A DNA stretch of 64,000 bases from Pedobacter sp. (lineage in GTDB: Bacteria > Bacteroidota > Bacteroidia > Sphingobacteriales > Sphingobacteriaceae). The stretch is taken from NCBI RefSeq assembly GCF_031119335.1, contig NZ_JAVHXT010000002.1, positions 328,617-392,616 on the forward strand. The letters run 5' to 3'. Below, piece by piece: positions 26,971-36,606 of the stretch; position 1 is the stretch's first letter; each line of letters starts with the position of its first letter. Position numbers and translations under genes: made by a program. The notes beneath the pieces are model-generated. The model was not told where the DNA came from, searched no databases, and saw only the letters and a program-made list of their open reading frames with translations.

Positions 26971-27614
26971 GCAAACTTAAAGCACTAGCAACATTATTAG
27001 CAAAACCGAAACGTTTAGCTGCGCTTCTATCATACGGACACAAAGGTTACTTGGCCTCTATCGGCTGGTTTACCGCTTTTGATAATCATCAGGCTGTTGA
27101 CGCTAACAATCAGCCTATACCCTGGGTTACCTACTCTTTTATCGATTTCATTAAGGGCCGATTAAATAAAGAGCTAACTATTTTCGAGTATGGATCTGGA
27201 AATTCTACCTTATTCTATGCAAAAAGCGTAAAACGTGTGGTTTCTGTAGAACATGATGAAGCTTGGTACAAGAAAATAGTAAATGAAAAAGCCTCTAATG
27301 CAGAAATGATTTTCACCAAGTTAGAAACAAATGGCGAATACAGCCAGAAAGCAAAATTGCTTAATGAAAAATTTGATTTAATTATTGTTGATGGTAGAGA
27401 CCGTGTTAATTGTTGTAGATATAGTATAGATGCTTTAACGGAAAAAGGAGTGCTTGTTTTAGACGACTCTGAACGCAAGGAATATAATGATGCTAGAGTT
27501 TTCCTAACTGATAAAGGCTTTAAAGAACTGTCTTTTTCAGGCATTTCACCAGGCTTATTTTATAATAAAGCCACATCTGTTTTCTATAAAAAGGACAATT
27601 GCTTGGATATCTAA
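26967..27614 (+). CDS. Class I SAM-dependent methyltransferase-like protein
   Basis: A 215-aa protein starting at TTG 26967, overlapping the flippase TGA by two bases. The SAM-binding core is visible: IFEYGSGNSTLFYAKSVKRV near residues 71-90 (motif I), VSVEHDEAWY (acidic end of strand 2) and LIIVDGRDRVNC near residues 137-148. The pattern resembles small methyltransferases found in glycan clusters (FkbM-like or class I). The translational coupling suggests it acts on the same surface glycan as the flippase. No exact substrate. Confidence 0.75.
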   Translation: MSKLKALATLLAKPKRLAALLSYGHKGYLASIGWFTAFDNHQAVDANNQPIPWVTYSFIDFIKGRLNKELTIFEYGSGNSTLFYAKSVKRVVSVEHDEAWYKKIVNEKASNAEMIFTKLETNGEYSQKAKLLNEKFDLIIVDGRDRVNCCRYSIDALTEKGVLVLDDSERKEYNDARVFLTDKGFKELSFSGISPGLFYNKATSVFYKKDNCLDI

Positions 27615-27618
27615 TCTC

Positions 27619-29787
27619 ATGAGTAAACGCTCCGCTCTTCTTTTCTTTTTATTAGCATTTTGTCCCCTCTGGATATTTGCATTTGAAAAGAAGACACCTT
27701 TTGATGTTTGTAACAACATTAACTGGGCAACTTGGGGCAATTTCAACGGGCGTTCGGCTACGGGCTCAGTTTTTAATGGAAGCGAAAATGTTAACGTGAC
27801 CATGACATCTAACTTCGATTTTAGCTCTACTCCCGACATTTACAACCATACCCGATTTAGTACATATCCATCCGCTATTCCAAATAGAACCGTTCCCAGA
27901 ACAACTTGGTCTGCGGGAGTTGGAGGCACTACCGAGATGTGCTTTTCAAAAACAGTGACTAATCCTGTTTTATTACTCGCATCTTTAGGAGCCAGTAACG
28001 GCACTGCCTCTAGGCTCAGTTTCTCGAAACCATACGTGGTACTTTTTGATGGAGGAGGTATGCAATTTCATGACAGTTATTCCCTAACCGGAATTGAAGG
28101 ATATGCCATTGTGATGTTTCCGGGAGATTTTGATTGTGTTACCGTAAATTCTACCACACCCGAAAACTACACCAATATTACATGGGGACTTAGACCACCT
28201 CCCTTTCCAATTAATATTATTGAAGCAAAAGGCTGTACCGAAGCAACACTTACGGCATCTGGCGGTGTTTCTTATCAATGGAATGGCGGACTGACACCAA
28301 ACCAAGCAACCAACAAATTCACTAGTTCAGGAACTTACATAGTTACTGTAACAGATGCTAACGGTTGCAAAACCTCTGCTTCAAAACAAGTGACACTTTC
28401 ACCAAACTTTGCCAATGTTACCGGCAACACAAGCGGCTGTAATTCGGTGACTTTAACTGCCGTTGGCGGCGCCTCCTATCTGTGGAATGGAGGAGATAGC
28501 CCAAACACAGCAAATAATACTTTTAGAAGTAGTGGAACCTATTCTGTTACAGTTACCAGTGCAGATGGTTGTACCCAGTTAATAAACAATACAGTAACCG
28601 TTAACAACGCTCCAACTGCCTCTATTGTTGACAACAGCATTGCATGTGGCAATACAAGTTCCCTCACTGCCAGCGGAGGCATCTCCTATCAATGGAGTGG
28701 CGGATTAACCCCTAACCAAGCAAGTAATACTTTCACTTCAAGCGGCACCTACTCGGTTAGGGTAACCGGAGCAAATGGCTGTACTACAACCCTATCAAAA
28801 ACCATTACTATTGGTGCCGGGCAAACCGTTATCAACGGAAACGATACTGGATGTAACAATGTAACGCTTACAGCAACTGGCGGCGTAACTTACCGGTGGG
28901 ATGGAGGCAACACACCAAACCAAGCCAGCAACACATTTACTACAAGTGGAACTTACAATGTAACTATCACCGATGCCAACGGATGTATTTCCACTTTGCA
29001 AAAAACGATAACCGTAAACCCTAATATTGTTCCATCTTTAAATATTGCAGCCTCAACCAACAATATCTGTGCTGGTGGTGTTATCAGATTTACACCAAAC
29101 TACGCTGATGCTGGTACAAACCCAACTTTTAAGTGGTTTAAAAATGGTGTGCAAGTTTCCACTAACGAAACCTATATCGCCAACGGCCTAAAAAACGACG
29201 ATGAAGTTCACTGTGAGATTACAAGCTCTACCCCATGTAGCGTTCCTTTTATCAGTAATAAAATTAAAGTGACAGTAAATCCTTTACCTGCTGTAAGCTT
29301 CGAAGGAGATATCATTATTGAAAATGATGGCCCCAAAACCTTAAATCCCCAAGCGAACGACAATATTGTTAGCTACCGTTGGTTTCCAGCCATAGGTTTA
29401 GACAACCCAAATATCAAAAATCCAAAAGCCAATCCAGAATATACAACAGAATACACCTTAACTGTAAGCGGACCAGGTGGCTGTTTGGCTGAGGCGAGTT
29501 TAAAAGTTGTAGTGCTCAAAGACATCTTCATTCCAAATGTTTTTTCTCCTAACGGCGATGGAAAAAACGACCAATGGGTAATTAGAAATATATCCGATTA
29601 TATAGGTACGAAAGTTCAAATCTTTAATCGATATGGCCACAAAGTATTTCAAAACGACAACTTTATTACGCCTTGGGCCGGCATTTTTTCTGGCAAGCCC
29701 TTGCCTTCAGGCAGCTACTACTACATCTTAGACCTCGCAAATAAATCTAAAACGAGATACACAGGCAGTGTTACTATTTTAAGATAG
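27619..29787 (+). CDS. Large T9SS-secreted surface protein with Ig-like repeats and type B sorting domain
   Basis: A 722-aa secreted protein. A signal peptide covers residues 1-22 (ending WIFAFEK). An N-terminal domain (about 25-200) has no recognised family. Four Ig-like repeats start near residues 204, 271, 340 and 409 with a period of about 68 residues; each has a G-C pair and units such as LTASGGVSYQWNGGLTPNQA and SSGTYIVTVTDANGC. Two more diverged beta domains follow (about 470-640). The last 85 residues form the gliding-motility/type B C-terminal sorting domain, IFIPNVFSPNGDGKNDQW to SVTILR. It should be exported by the type IX system and held at the surface, probably as an adhesin. Confidence 0.9.
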   Translation: MSKRSALLFFLLAFCPLWIFAFEKKTPFDVCNNINWATWGNFNGRSATGSVFNGSENVNVTMTSNFDFSSTPDIYNHTRFSTYPSAIPNRTVPRTTWSAGVGGTTEMCFSKTVTNPVLLLASLGASNGTASRLSFSKPYVVLFDGGGMQFHDSYSLTGIEGYAIVMFPGDFDCVTVNSTTPENYTNITWGLRPPPFPINIIEAKGCTEATLTASGGVSYQWNGGLTPNQATNKFTSSGTYIVTVTDANGCKTSASKQVTLSPNFANVTGNTSGCNSVTLTAVGGASYLWNGGDSPNTANNTFRSSGTYSVTVTSADGCTQLINNTVTVNNAPTASIVDNSIACGNTSSLTASGGISYQWSGGLTPNQASNTFTSSGTYSVRVTGANGCTTTLSKTITIGAGQTVINGNDTGCNNVTLTATGGVTYRWDGGNTPNQASNTFTTSGTYNVTITDANGCISTLQKTITVNPNIVPSLNIAASTNNICAGGVIRFTPNYADAGTNPTFKWFKNGVQVSTNETYIANGLKNDDEVHCEITSSTPCSVPFISNKIKVTVNPLPAVSFEGDIIIENDGPKTLNPQANDNIVSYRWFPAIGLDNPNIKNPKANPEYTTEYTLTVSGPGGCLAEASLKVVVLKDIFIPNVFSPNGDGKNDQWVIRNISDYIGTKVQIFNRYGHKVFQNDNFITPWAGIFSGKPLPSGSYYYILDLANKSKTRYTGSVTILR

Positions 29788-29805
29788 TTACTATATTTAT
29801 ATCCT

Positions 29806-30567
29806 ATGTTAAACAATGAATTTCAAACCGCCTACCAAGATTTCTACACCAACAACGATGTAGCTTGGCGCATGCTAAGCGCAAAATATAAAGTACAAAA
29901 CATTGTTGATGTTTGCAAAGGCATTCGTCCTCAAAAAGTACTCGAAGTTGGTGCTGGCGACGGTAGCATCCTTCATTTCTTAAACGAATGGAATTTCGCC
30001 CCAGAAATACATGCGCTGGAAATAGCCGCATCTGGCGTAGAGAAAATTAAAGAGAGAAATTTAAAAAATGTAAAAGAAGTTCGGGTTTTTGACGGCTACA
30101 AAATCCCTTATCCAGATGATAGCTTCGATTTAATTATTCTTGCACACGTACTAGAACACGTAGAGCATGAAAGAATATTAATTAGAGAGTTAAAGCGTGT
30201 GGCAAAGCATGTTGTAATAGAAGTTCCCAGAGATTACAAATTTAATGTTGATAAACGGCTATCTCACTTTTTGGCTTATGGTCACATTAATATGTACACG
30301 CCTACTCTATTGCGCTTCCTTCTAAAAAGTGAAGGATTTGAAGTCGTAGCTGATAAGTCCTCCATCATCACTCCAGAAGTTACACTTTTCAACGATTATG
30401 TAAATCGTAAGTTTAAAAAATCATCAATAAGAACTCTAAAAGTAAAATTAGAATACAAAGTGAAGATTTTTTTGAGTAAGCTACTTGGCACGAAAAAAGA
30501 AGAACAATTCGCTAACGCTTATACTGTTTTAGTTCAAAAATCAGAGCAGGACATTAAGATATTTTAG
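29806..30567 (+). CDS. Class I SAM-dependent methyltransferase
   Basis: A 253-aa methyltransferase of the Methyltransf_11 type. Motif I is VLEVGAGDGSILHF near residues 45-58; HALEIAASGVEKI marks the second strand; and motif post-I is LIILAHVLEHVEHERIL near residues 109-125. The rest contains a C-terminal extension rich in lysine. It follows the T9SS protein by 18 bp on the same strand and lies in the glycan cluster, so a sugar or lipid methyl donor role is likely but unproven. Confidence 0.82.
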   Translation: MLNNEFQTAYQDFYTNNDVAWRMLSAKYKVQNIVDVCKGIRPQKVLEVGAGDGSILHFLNEWNFAPEIHALEIAASGVEKIKERNLKNVKEVRVFDGYKIPYPDDSFDLIILAHVLEHVEHERILIRELKRVAKHVVIEVPRDYKFNVDKRLSHFLAYGHINMYTPTLLRFLLKSEGFEVVADKSSIITPEVTLFNDYVNRKFKKSSIRTLKVKLEYKVKIFLSKLLGTKKEEQFANAYTVLVQKSEQDIKIF

Positions 30568-30575
30568 ACCCATTT

Positions 30576-30662
30576 CGTCATTGCGAGGTACGAAGCAATC
30601 TTAAAGCGAGTGCCATCTTGTCTTTCAATATTTGTAAGATTGCTTCGTACCTCGCAATGACG
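30576..30662. repeat. Palindromic repeat, family B, copy 2
   Basis: Perfect 27-bp inverted arms (30576-30602 and 30636-30662) starting CGTCATTGCGAGGTACGAAG, spaced by 33 bp. It begins 8 bp after the methyltransferase stop and would end the transcript in a long hairpin. Confidence 0.85.
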
Positions 30663-30721
30663 ACCGCCTTTAAATGTTGCCGATGGCTTAATAAATTAGT
30701 GAATTTACGTTATTTTTGGCT

Positions 30722-31621
30722 ATGCAAAACCTTGCTCCAATAGCTTTATTTGTTTACAACCGTCCGCAGCATACCGAGCGTACTATTAAATTTTTACAGC
30801 AAAATCTGTTGGCTGCAGATAGTCGTTTGTATATCTTTTCTGATGGGCCAAAAACACAAAACGATGAAGAAAAAGTGAATGAAGTAAGAAGCTTCATTAA
30901 AACAATTGAAGGATTTAAGTCGATAAAAATTATTGAAAGCAAAACCAACAAAGGTCTAGCAAATTCGGTTATTGAAGGTGTAACCCAACTTAACCAAACC
31001 TATGGACAAGTAATTGTATTCGAAGATGATTTGGTTTCTTCTCCACATACGCTAACCTACTTTAATGAGGCCTTGAACCGCTATCGTGATGAAGAGAAAG
31101 TAATGCATATTGGTGCATATATGTACCATTTAAAAAATGAGAACTTACCTGAAAGCTTCTTCTACAGAGCGGCAAGTAGTTGGGGATGGGCCACTTGGCA
31201 AAGTGCTTGGCAACATTTCGAACCAAATATCGATAAATTATTAGCTCAATTCGACCGTCAGAAAATAAACGAATTTTCGATTGAAGGAACCATGAATTTC
31301 TGGAAGCAGATGAAAGAATTCAAGCACGGTAAAAATAATTCGTGGGCTATTCGATGGTATGCGTCTATTTTCCTTAAAGGAGGATTAACACTAAACCCAT
31401 CACAATCTTTGGTAAACAATATTGGACACGATGGCACAGGCGTACATTCTGGCATTAACGATATTTATAATGTGATTATTAATCCTCGGCCAATTAAAAA
31501 ATTCCCTGAAAAAATTGAAGAACACAAAGAAGCTTATGTTGCAATCAAACATTTCTTGGCGCATAGAAAAGGTAGCTTATGGGCCAGAATTAAACGTTAT
31601 ATCAACGAAAAGCTCAACTAG
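30722..31621 (+). CDS. Glycosyltransferase, GT-A fold (family 2-like)
   Basis: Start at ATG 30722 (MQNLAPIALFVYNRPQHTER); a TTG two codons upstream is possible. The 299-aa protein has a nucleotide-sugar domain with the metal-binding region VIVFEDDLVSSPH near residues 103-115 and SSWGWATWQSAW near residues 154-165, typical of cluster-encoded GT-A enzymes that add a sugar to a lipid-linked glycan. No transmembrane helix is seen. A TATTTTTG box ends 3 bp before the ATG. Substrate unknown; the neighbours suggest surface polysaccharide. Confidence 0.83.
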   Translation: MQNLAPIALFVYNRPQHTERTIKFLQQNLLAADSRLYIFSDGPKTQNDEEKVNEVRSFIKTIEGFKSIKIIESKTNKGLANSVIEGVTQLNQTYGQVIVFEDDLVSSPHTLTYFNEALNRYRDEEKVMHIGAYMYHLKNENLPESFFYRAASSWGWATWQSAWQHFEPNIDKLLAQFDRQKINEFSIEGTMNFWKQMKEFKHGKNNSWAIRWYASIFLKGGLTLNPSQSLVNNIGHDGTGVHSGINDIYNVIINPRPIKKFPEKIEEHKEAYVAIKHFLAHRKGSLWARIKRYINEKLN

Positions 31622-31707
31622 TTTATTCGCGTTTATCTAAAAATTTCTTTGAAACCATCATTTGGATGACTTGAAATTTTAGAGGTAACTTATGATTTCG
31701 ATATCCA

Positions 31708-31763
31708 ATTATCGGATTGCTAAATTGCTATAATCCTAACAATAAAACAATCCGACAATTGAA
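31708..31763. terminator. Inverted repeat between convergent genes, likely bidirectional terminator
   Basis: CAATTATCGGATTG near 31709 pairs imperfectly with CAATCCGACAATTG near 31750. It stands between the stops of the glycosyltransferase (31621) and the S41 peptidase (31773). Confidence 0.45.
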
Positions 31764-31772
31764 CAATTTTTA

Positions 31773-34700
31773 TTATTTCAAATCCTTCATAATCTCGGCA
31801 ACAGCACGCTCTAACTGCGGATCTTTGCCGGCCAATCTGTCCTCAAACGTATTCTTTACGAAAATATCTGGGGCAACACCCTCTTTTTCTAGATTCTTTC
31901 CATCCATCGTATAACAACCCCAAGATGGCAAACGATAGGACGAGCCATCAACCAAACCTTTTGCCGAAGTGAAGATAATCCAGCGGTAAGTTTCTGTTCC
32001 AATAATTTTGCCCAGTTTTAAGTGCTTAAATCCTGCGGCAGTCATTTCGGCATCACTTAACGATTGTTCGTTAATTAGCAGCACAATTGGTTTTACCGCC
32101 GGACCGAAGTTACTTTGCGGTGTTAACTTTCCTCCACGATACTTCCATTGCAAATACGGGCGTTGCGATAAAAACTTCAATACCTCATCGTGTACATTTC
32201 CACCGGTATTGTAACGCAGATCTAGGATGATGGCATCTTTGTTATTTTCCTGTTCTACCATATCCAACAAGAAAGTTTGCAGCTCGCCAGTACTCATATT
32301 CTTCATGTAAGAATAAGCAATGCGATTTTTACCCCAATCATCTACATTTTTACGGTTGTTGGCAATCCATTCATCGTATAAATTTGCTTTAAGCGTAGCT
32401 GATGTTTGAGGATGGATATTCACGTTTACTGATTTACCATTACGCAAGAAAGTTAAACTCATTTCCCTATCCAACGATGGCTTGCTGAAATAATAATCCC
32501 TATCTGCTGATGGGTCTACTTTCACACCATTTACGTGGGTCAATACATCGCCAACGGCAATTTTATCTCCCAACAACATCGCACTACTTTTAGCCACTAC
32601 TCTATCTATTTGGTAAGGTTTTTCGTTGTTAAAGATGATGCCCGTTTCGTTGGTTACGTAGTTCATACTCTTACGTTCTTCGGCACCAAAGCTGTTAAAG
32701 CCCATGTGCGAAGAGTTCAGTTCGCCCAACATATCGTTCAATAAAATTCTTAAGTCGGCACGGTTGTTTACATAAGGCAAATAAGCTGCGTAACGAGTTT
32801 TCATCTTTTCCCAATCTACCCCATGGAAATCATCATCATAGAAATTCTCATCTAAACCTACCCAAGTTTCGTAGAACATTTGGTTAAACTCTGCGTTCAG
32901 GTTTTTGCTGAATTTGTAGCTAAAATCTAAAGCATCCACCTTGTTCATATCAATGTTATATTTATTTACCGTACCTCTCGACAGTAGGAAATGCTTACCC
33001 GCAGCTTCTACAATTCCAAAACCTCCAGGAGCTACTTTTTCCGTTTTATTGTTTTCTAAAGGCTCGATAATTGTTCTGTAAGTACTTGCCGGCACGCCTT
33101 CGTGTGTTGATGAATAGAACACATAAGTTTTATCGCCTTTGGCCAAAACATCTGTTATATATTGCGTACCAAACGCCGGACTAACTAACTCTACCCTATC
33201 CAAAATACGTTGTGTATTGATTGTAATTAATTTTGGTACTGGTTTAGTTTCTGTTTTCTTCTTTGAAGTGTCTACAGTTTTTTTCGCATCTTTTGCTGGT
33301 GCTGTTTCTTTTGGTGTAGCTGGAGTGTTTTCCTTAAACAATTCATCAAATTTATCCGCACGGTAAGGCGTGTCATAATAGTCTAAAGCCATGCGATACA
33401 CATGTGCATCTTGCATCCCGAACGGATAAGACGGCTTGGTACGAGCACTGGTAAAATAAATGTACTTCCCATCTGGAGACCAAATTGGACTAGCTTCTGT
33501 TACACCTGTATTAGTCAAATTGATGGTTTGATTTGCTTTGATATCATGCACCAAAATATCCTGCTCAAAATTGCGGAAAGCTGTAAAAAGAAGATATTGG
33601 TCATTTGGTGAGAAGCTTGGTGCTGAATTTTGGATAGCCCAGAATTCATCTTTCACTACCGTTTTACTCTGGAAAGTTTTCAAATCCATCACACGCAACT
33701 CATTTCTGCCACTCAAATAAACCGCTTGTGTTTTGGTCTTATTGAAAGCAATATCGTGGTTATTCGCTTTATCTTTCGTTAGCTGCTTGGCTACAGATTT
33801 TCCGTCGCCTACAATGGTAAACCAGTTTTGGTAGCCGTCCGTTGTTTGATTAAAAAGGATAGTTTTATTATCAGCCAGCCATTTTAATTCCAAAGCTCGT
33901 TCCCCACTATTGTTAATCTGGCGGATGAATTTTCCATCCACATCGCTTACAAATAATTCGCCTCTAGAAATGAAAGCCATTTTTTTGCCATCTGGCGATA
34001 CATCGAAGTTGGAAATGTTGGCTTTTACTTCATATTCTTGTTCCTTAGTCAACACTTGGTTTCTAAAAGAACTGATGTTGATTTTCTCTGTTTTCTTTGT
34101 CGCCACATCGTACACAAACAATTGATAATCTTTCTCGAAAACAATTGTATTACCATTTGCTGCCACAAAAGGGCGCTTAATTGAAGTATCAAATTTGGTT
34201 AAAGCTGTCTTCTTTCCACCGACGAAAGTGTACAAATTATATTCTTCATTGCCTTCATCAGACACAAAGTAAATATTCCCTTTTTGGTCAATGCTAGTCC
34301 AAAAATCTTTGCCTAAATACTCGGTGTAACGCTTGTAAGTTTTTGTTTTTGGGTTGTAAGATTGGATATCAGGATTAAAAGCACCTTTATAATGTTTACG
34401 ATTGGCGAAGTTTCTGCTTTCCCAAGTATCATTAAAAAACAAACTGCCATCTGGAGCTTCGGCAATGTTGTGCGTGGTGTTAAAAAAGTTATCGAACAAA
34501 CGCAAGGCTGTACCGCCATTGATGCCTACCTTATAACTCGAATAGTTATTGTAACGGCTAGATGTGAAGTAAATCGACTGCGAATTCCAGCTCCAATTGT
34601 CTACTTCATCGGTTCCATCGTTAAAAGTCAATTGCTTGATTTCGCCACCAGCCATCGGCATTAGATAAACGTCGAAATTTCCATACTGATTAGATGAAAA

Positions 34701-34949
34701 AGCTAACCATTTACCATCTGGCGAAATTTTTGGATTAATTTCTTCACCTTGCATAGCCGTAATTCTCGATGCTAAACCACCTTTAACAGGCACTTTCCAA
34801 ATGTCTCCATCGTAACTAAAAACAACGGTTTGCGCATCTGGAGACAACGCAGGATAACTCGCAAAATAAGTTTGGTTTTGAGCGTTAGCAAAAAAAGGAA
34901 TGGCCAAGAATGCAAAAGCAAGCTTGCTAAACAAATTTTTATTCTTCAT
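31773..34949 (-). CDS. S41 family tricorn-like serine protease, exported
   Basis: A 1058-aa protein: signal peptide (residues 1-23), a TolB/WD40-like beta-propeller region (about 25-540; units such as ISPDGKWLAFSSNQYGNFDV), a linker rich in K, T, P and A (about 550-580) and a second propeller-like part. A tail-specific protease part follows (about 690-1058) with a PDZ domain (GDVLTHVNGVKVDP). The catalytic serine is S965 in EQSLSDAEM. This is the tricorn-type arrangement common in Bacteroidota, where it probably degrades peptides in the periplasm. It is on the strand opposite its glycan-cluster neighbours, so it probably inserted or was kept independently. Confidence 0.88.
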   Translation of the reverse strand: MKNKNLFSKLAFAFLAIPFFANAQNQTYFASYPALSPDAQTVVFSYDGDIWKVPVKGGLASRITAMQGEEINPKISPDGKWLAFSSNQYGNFDVYLMPMAGGEIKQLTFNDGTDEVDNWSWNSQSIYFTSSRYNNYSSYKVGINGGTALRLFDNFFNTTHNIAEAPDGSLFFNDTWESRNFANRKHYKGAFNPDIQSYNPKTKTYKRYTEYLGKDFWTSIDQKGNIYFVSDEGNEEYNLYTFVGGKKTALTKFDTSIKRPFVAANGNTIVFEKDYQLFVYDVATKKTEKINISSFRNQVLTKEQEYEVKANISNFDVSPDGKKMAFISRGELFVSDVDGKFIRQINNSGERALELKWLADNKTILFNQTTDGYQNWFTIVGDGKSVAKQLTKDKANNHDIAFNKTKTQAVYLSGRNELRVMDLKTFQSKTVVKDEFWAIQNSAPSFSPNDQYLLFTAFRNFEQDILVHDIKANQTINLTNTGVTEASPIWSPDGKYIYFTSARTKPSYPFGMQDAHVYRMALDYYDTPYRADKFDELFKENTPATPKETAPAKDAKKTVDTSKKKTETKPVPKLITINTQRILDRVELVSPAFGTQYITDVLAKGDKTYVFYSSTHEGVPASTYRTIIEPLENNKTEKVAPGGFGIVEAAGKHFLLSRGTVNKYNIDMNKVDALDFSYKFSKNLNAEFNQMFYETWVGLDENFYDDDFHGVDWEKMKTRYAAYLPYVNNRADLRILLNDMLGELNSSHMGFNSFGAEERKSMNYVTNETGIIFNNEKPYQIDRVVAKSSAMLLGDKIAVGDVLTHVNGVKVDPSADRDYYFSKPSLDREMSLTFLRNGKSVNVNIHPQTSATLKANLYDEWIANNRKNVDDWGKNRIAYSYMKNMSTGELQTFLLDMVEQENNKDAIILDLRYNTGGNVHDEVLKFLSQRPYLQWKYRGGKLTPQSNFGPAVKPIVLLINEQSLSDAEMTAAGFKHLKLGKIIGTETYRWIIFTSAKGLVDGSSYRLPSWGCYTMDGKNLEKEGVAPDIFVKNTFEDRLAGKDPQLERAVAEIMKDLK

Positions 34950-35020
34950 TTTTAATGATAGTTAGTCAATTTTAGTATCGGTTTTACAAACCTAAACATA
35001 AAAATGTATTTTTGATTGAT

Positions 35021-36295
35021 TTGAAAGTTGTACACCTAAATACCTACGATGGCAATGGCGGCGCTGGCAGGGCTTGCTTACGATTAAGCGATGCGCTGAA
35101 CAGTATTGGCATCGATTCTAAAGTGTTGGTGTATTACCAATTCGGTAACAACCCGAAAATACATAACCTCAGTAAAAGTCCTTTTGCTAAAGCCAAAGCT
35201 GTTTTCAACATCATGTCTGAGCGATATTTGGCCAAAGCTTTTTCAAAATCTGAAGTAAAAACTCCTTTCTCTTTGCAGTGGTTTGGCAAAAGCGTAATAA
35301 AAAACAAGCTAGTTCGCGAGGCAGATATAATCCATATTCATTGGGTTAACCACGGTTTTTTAAGTCCGAAGTTTTTGGCAGAATTAGATGAACTGGAAAA
35401 ACCTATTGTATGGACTTTTCACGATAGCAATGCCTTTACGGGCGGTTGTCATGTGCGCTACAGCTGCGAGAATTTCCATCGTCAATGTGGCAATTGCCCG
35501 TTGTTAAAAATGAGCGGACCAAAAGATATCTCACACCAAACTTGGAAACGCAAACAGAAGGCTTATTCAGAAGTGAATTTTCACATTGTTGCGCCTAGTA
35601 GATGGATGGCGCAATCGGTTAAAGAAAGTAGTTTGTTGGGTTTGCGCCATACTTCGGTAATTCCGAACACCATTGAGGTGGATGTTTTTAAACCTTACGT
35701 AAAAGCAGAAGCAAAAAAAATATTAAAGATAGCTCCCGAGAAATTTGTGTTGATGAGTGGTTTTATGCCCTCAAAAAACGACAGGCATAAAGGCACACAA
35801 TATCTAATTGATGCTTTGTTCGAGCTTTCCCGTCGACCAGAAATTCCGAACGAGCAAATAGAATTGGTAATTTTTGGTAATAAGGATGAAGCAAATGTGC
35901 CGAAATTCCCGTTCAAAACCACCTTTTTGGGAACCATTAATAAAGACGAACATTTGGCTAAATGTTATGCCGCAGCGGATGCTTTTATCACGCCATCATT
36001 AGAAGATAATTTACCAAACACAGTGATGGAAAGTTTGGCTTGCGCTACGCCCGTTATCGCTTTTACTACCGGTGGAATTCCAGATATGGTAAAGCACTTA
36101 CAAAACGGCTATTTGGCCAGATACGAGGATGCTTCAGATTTAGCTGATGGTATTGAATGGTTATTTCTTCGCGAACAAAAAGAAGAGGTACAAAAGGAAG
36201 CAAGAAGAACTGTGCTAAGCACATTTGCTCCGGCTGTAATTGCAGAACAACATGCAGCTTTGTATTTGAAGTTGTTGGATGATATGCCGAAGTAA
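35021..36295 (+). CDS. Glycosyltransferase family 4 protein
   Basis: A GT-B glycosyltransferase of about 424 aa. I prefer TTG 35021, giving MKVVHLNTYDGNGGAGRAC, the usual start of this family; another TTG three codons upstream is also in frame. The N-terminal acceptor domain holds GGAGRACLRLSDAL; a cysteine-rich patch (GGCHVRYSCENFHRQCGNC) is near residues 142-160; and the C-terminal donor domain has FITPSLEDNLPNTVMES near residues 321-337, with the EX7E-like arrangement. Two CxxC-like pairs in the middle may bind zinc. It is divergent from the S41 protease. A TATTTTTG box lies 7 bp before the start. Confidence 0.85.
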   Translation: MKVVHLNTYDGNGGAGRACLRLSDALNSIGIDSKVLVYYQFGNNPKIHNLSKSPFAKAKAVFNIMSERYLAKAFSKSEVKTPFSLQWFGKSVIKNKLVREADIIHIHWVNHGFLSPKFLAELDELEKPIVWTFHDSNAFTGGCHVRYSCENFHRQCGNCPLLKMSGPKDISHQTWKRKQKAYSEVNFHIVAPSRWMAQSVKESSLLGLRHTSVIPNTIEVDVFKPYVKAEAKKILKIAPEKFVLMSGFMPSKNDRHKGTQYLIDALFELSRRPEIPNEQIELVIFGNKDEANVPKFPFKTTFLGTINKDEHLAKCYAAADAFITPSLEDNLPNTVMESLACATPVIAFTTGGIPDMVKHLQNGYLARYEDASDLADGIEWLFLREQKEEVQKEARRTVLSTFAPAVIAEQHAALYLKLLDDMPK

Positions 36296-36606
36296 CGTTT
36301 TTCCGTCATCTACTGCCTTCGTTGGCGTCCCCGCCAACGTTAAATATATTTGAGAAAGCACGTTGGCGGGGACGCCAACATGAGAAAGGTTTCCTATTCC
36401 GTCATTTCGATGAGGAGGCACGACGAAGAGAACTGAAAGAAAGCGAAGCTAAATCTAGCTCCTTTACCTAAAAATTATCTTCATAATTTTTTTGCTCCAA
36501 TTTCATAGTTTTTAGATTTAACCTCGTTGATTTTCAATTCTTCTCATTCTTCGTCGAAATGACGACAAAAGCCATAATTAACAAGCAAATTCCTTAAACT
36601 TGCATT
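36296..36606. repeat. Intergenic region of two palindromic repeats (families D and C)
   Basis: This 311-bp gap has no gene. 36321-36379 is a family D element: GTTGGCGTCCCCGCCAAC and its inverse, each half being itself a hairpin. 36400-36564 is a longer, decayed family C element starting CGTCATTTCGATGAGGAG and ending TTCGTCGAAATGACG. Both sit between two glycosyltransferase genes of the same strand. Confidence 0.75.

Noticed and set aside
28231..29020. Regular repeats of about 205 bp that could suggest a CRISPR or satellite
   Set aside because: They are the coding repeats of the Ig-like domains in the T9SS protein, with normal codon-level divergence and no spacers.
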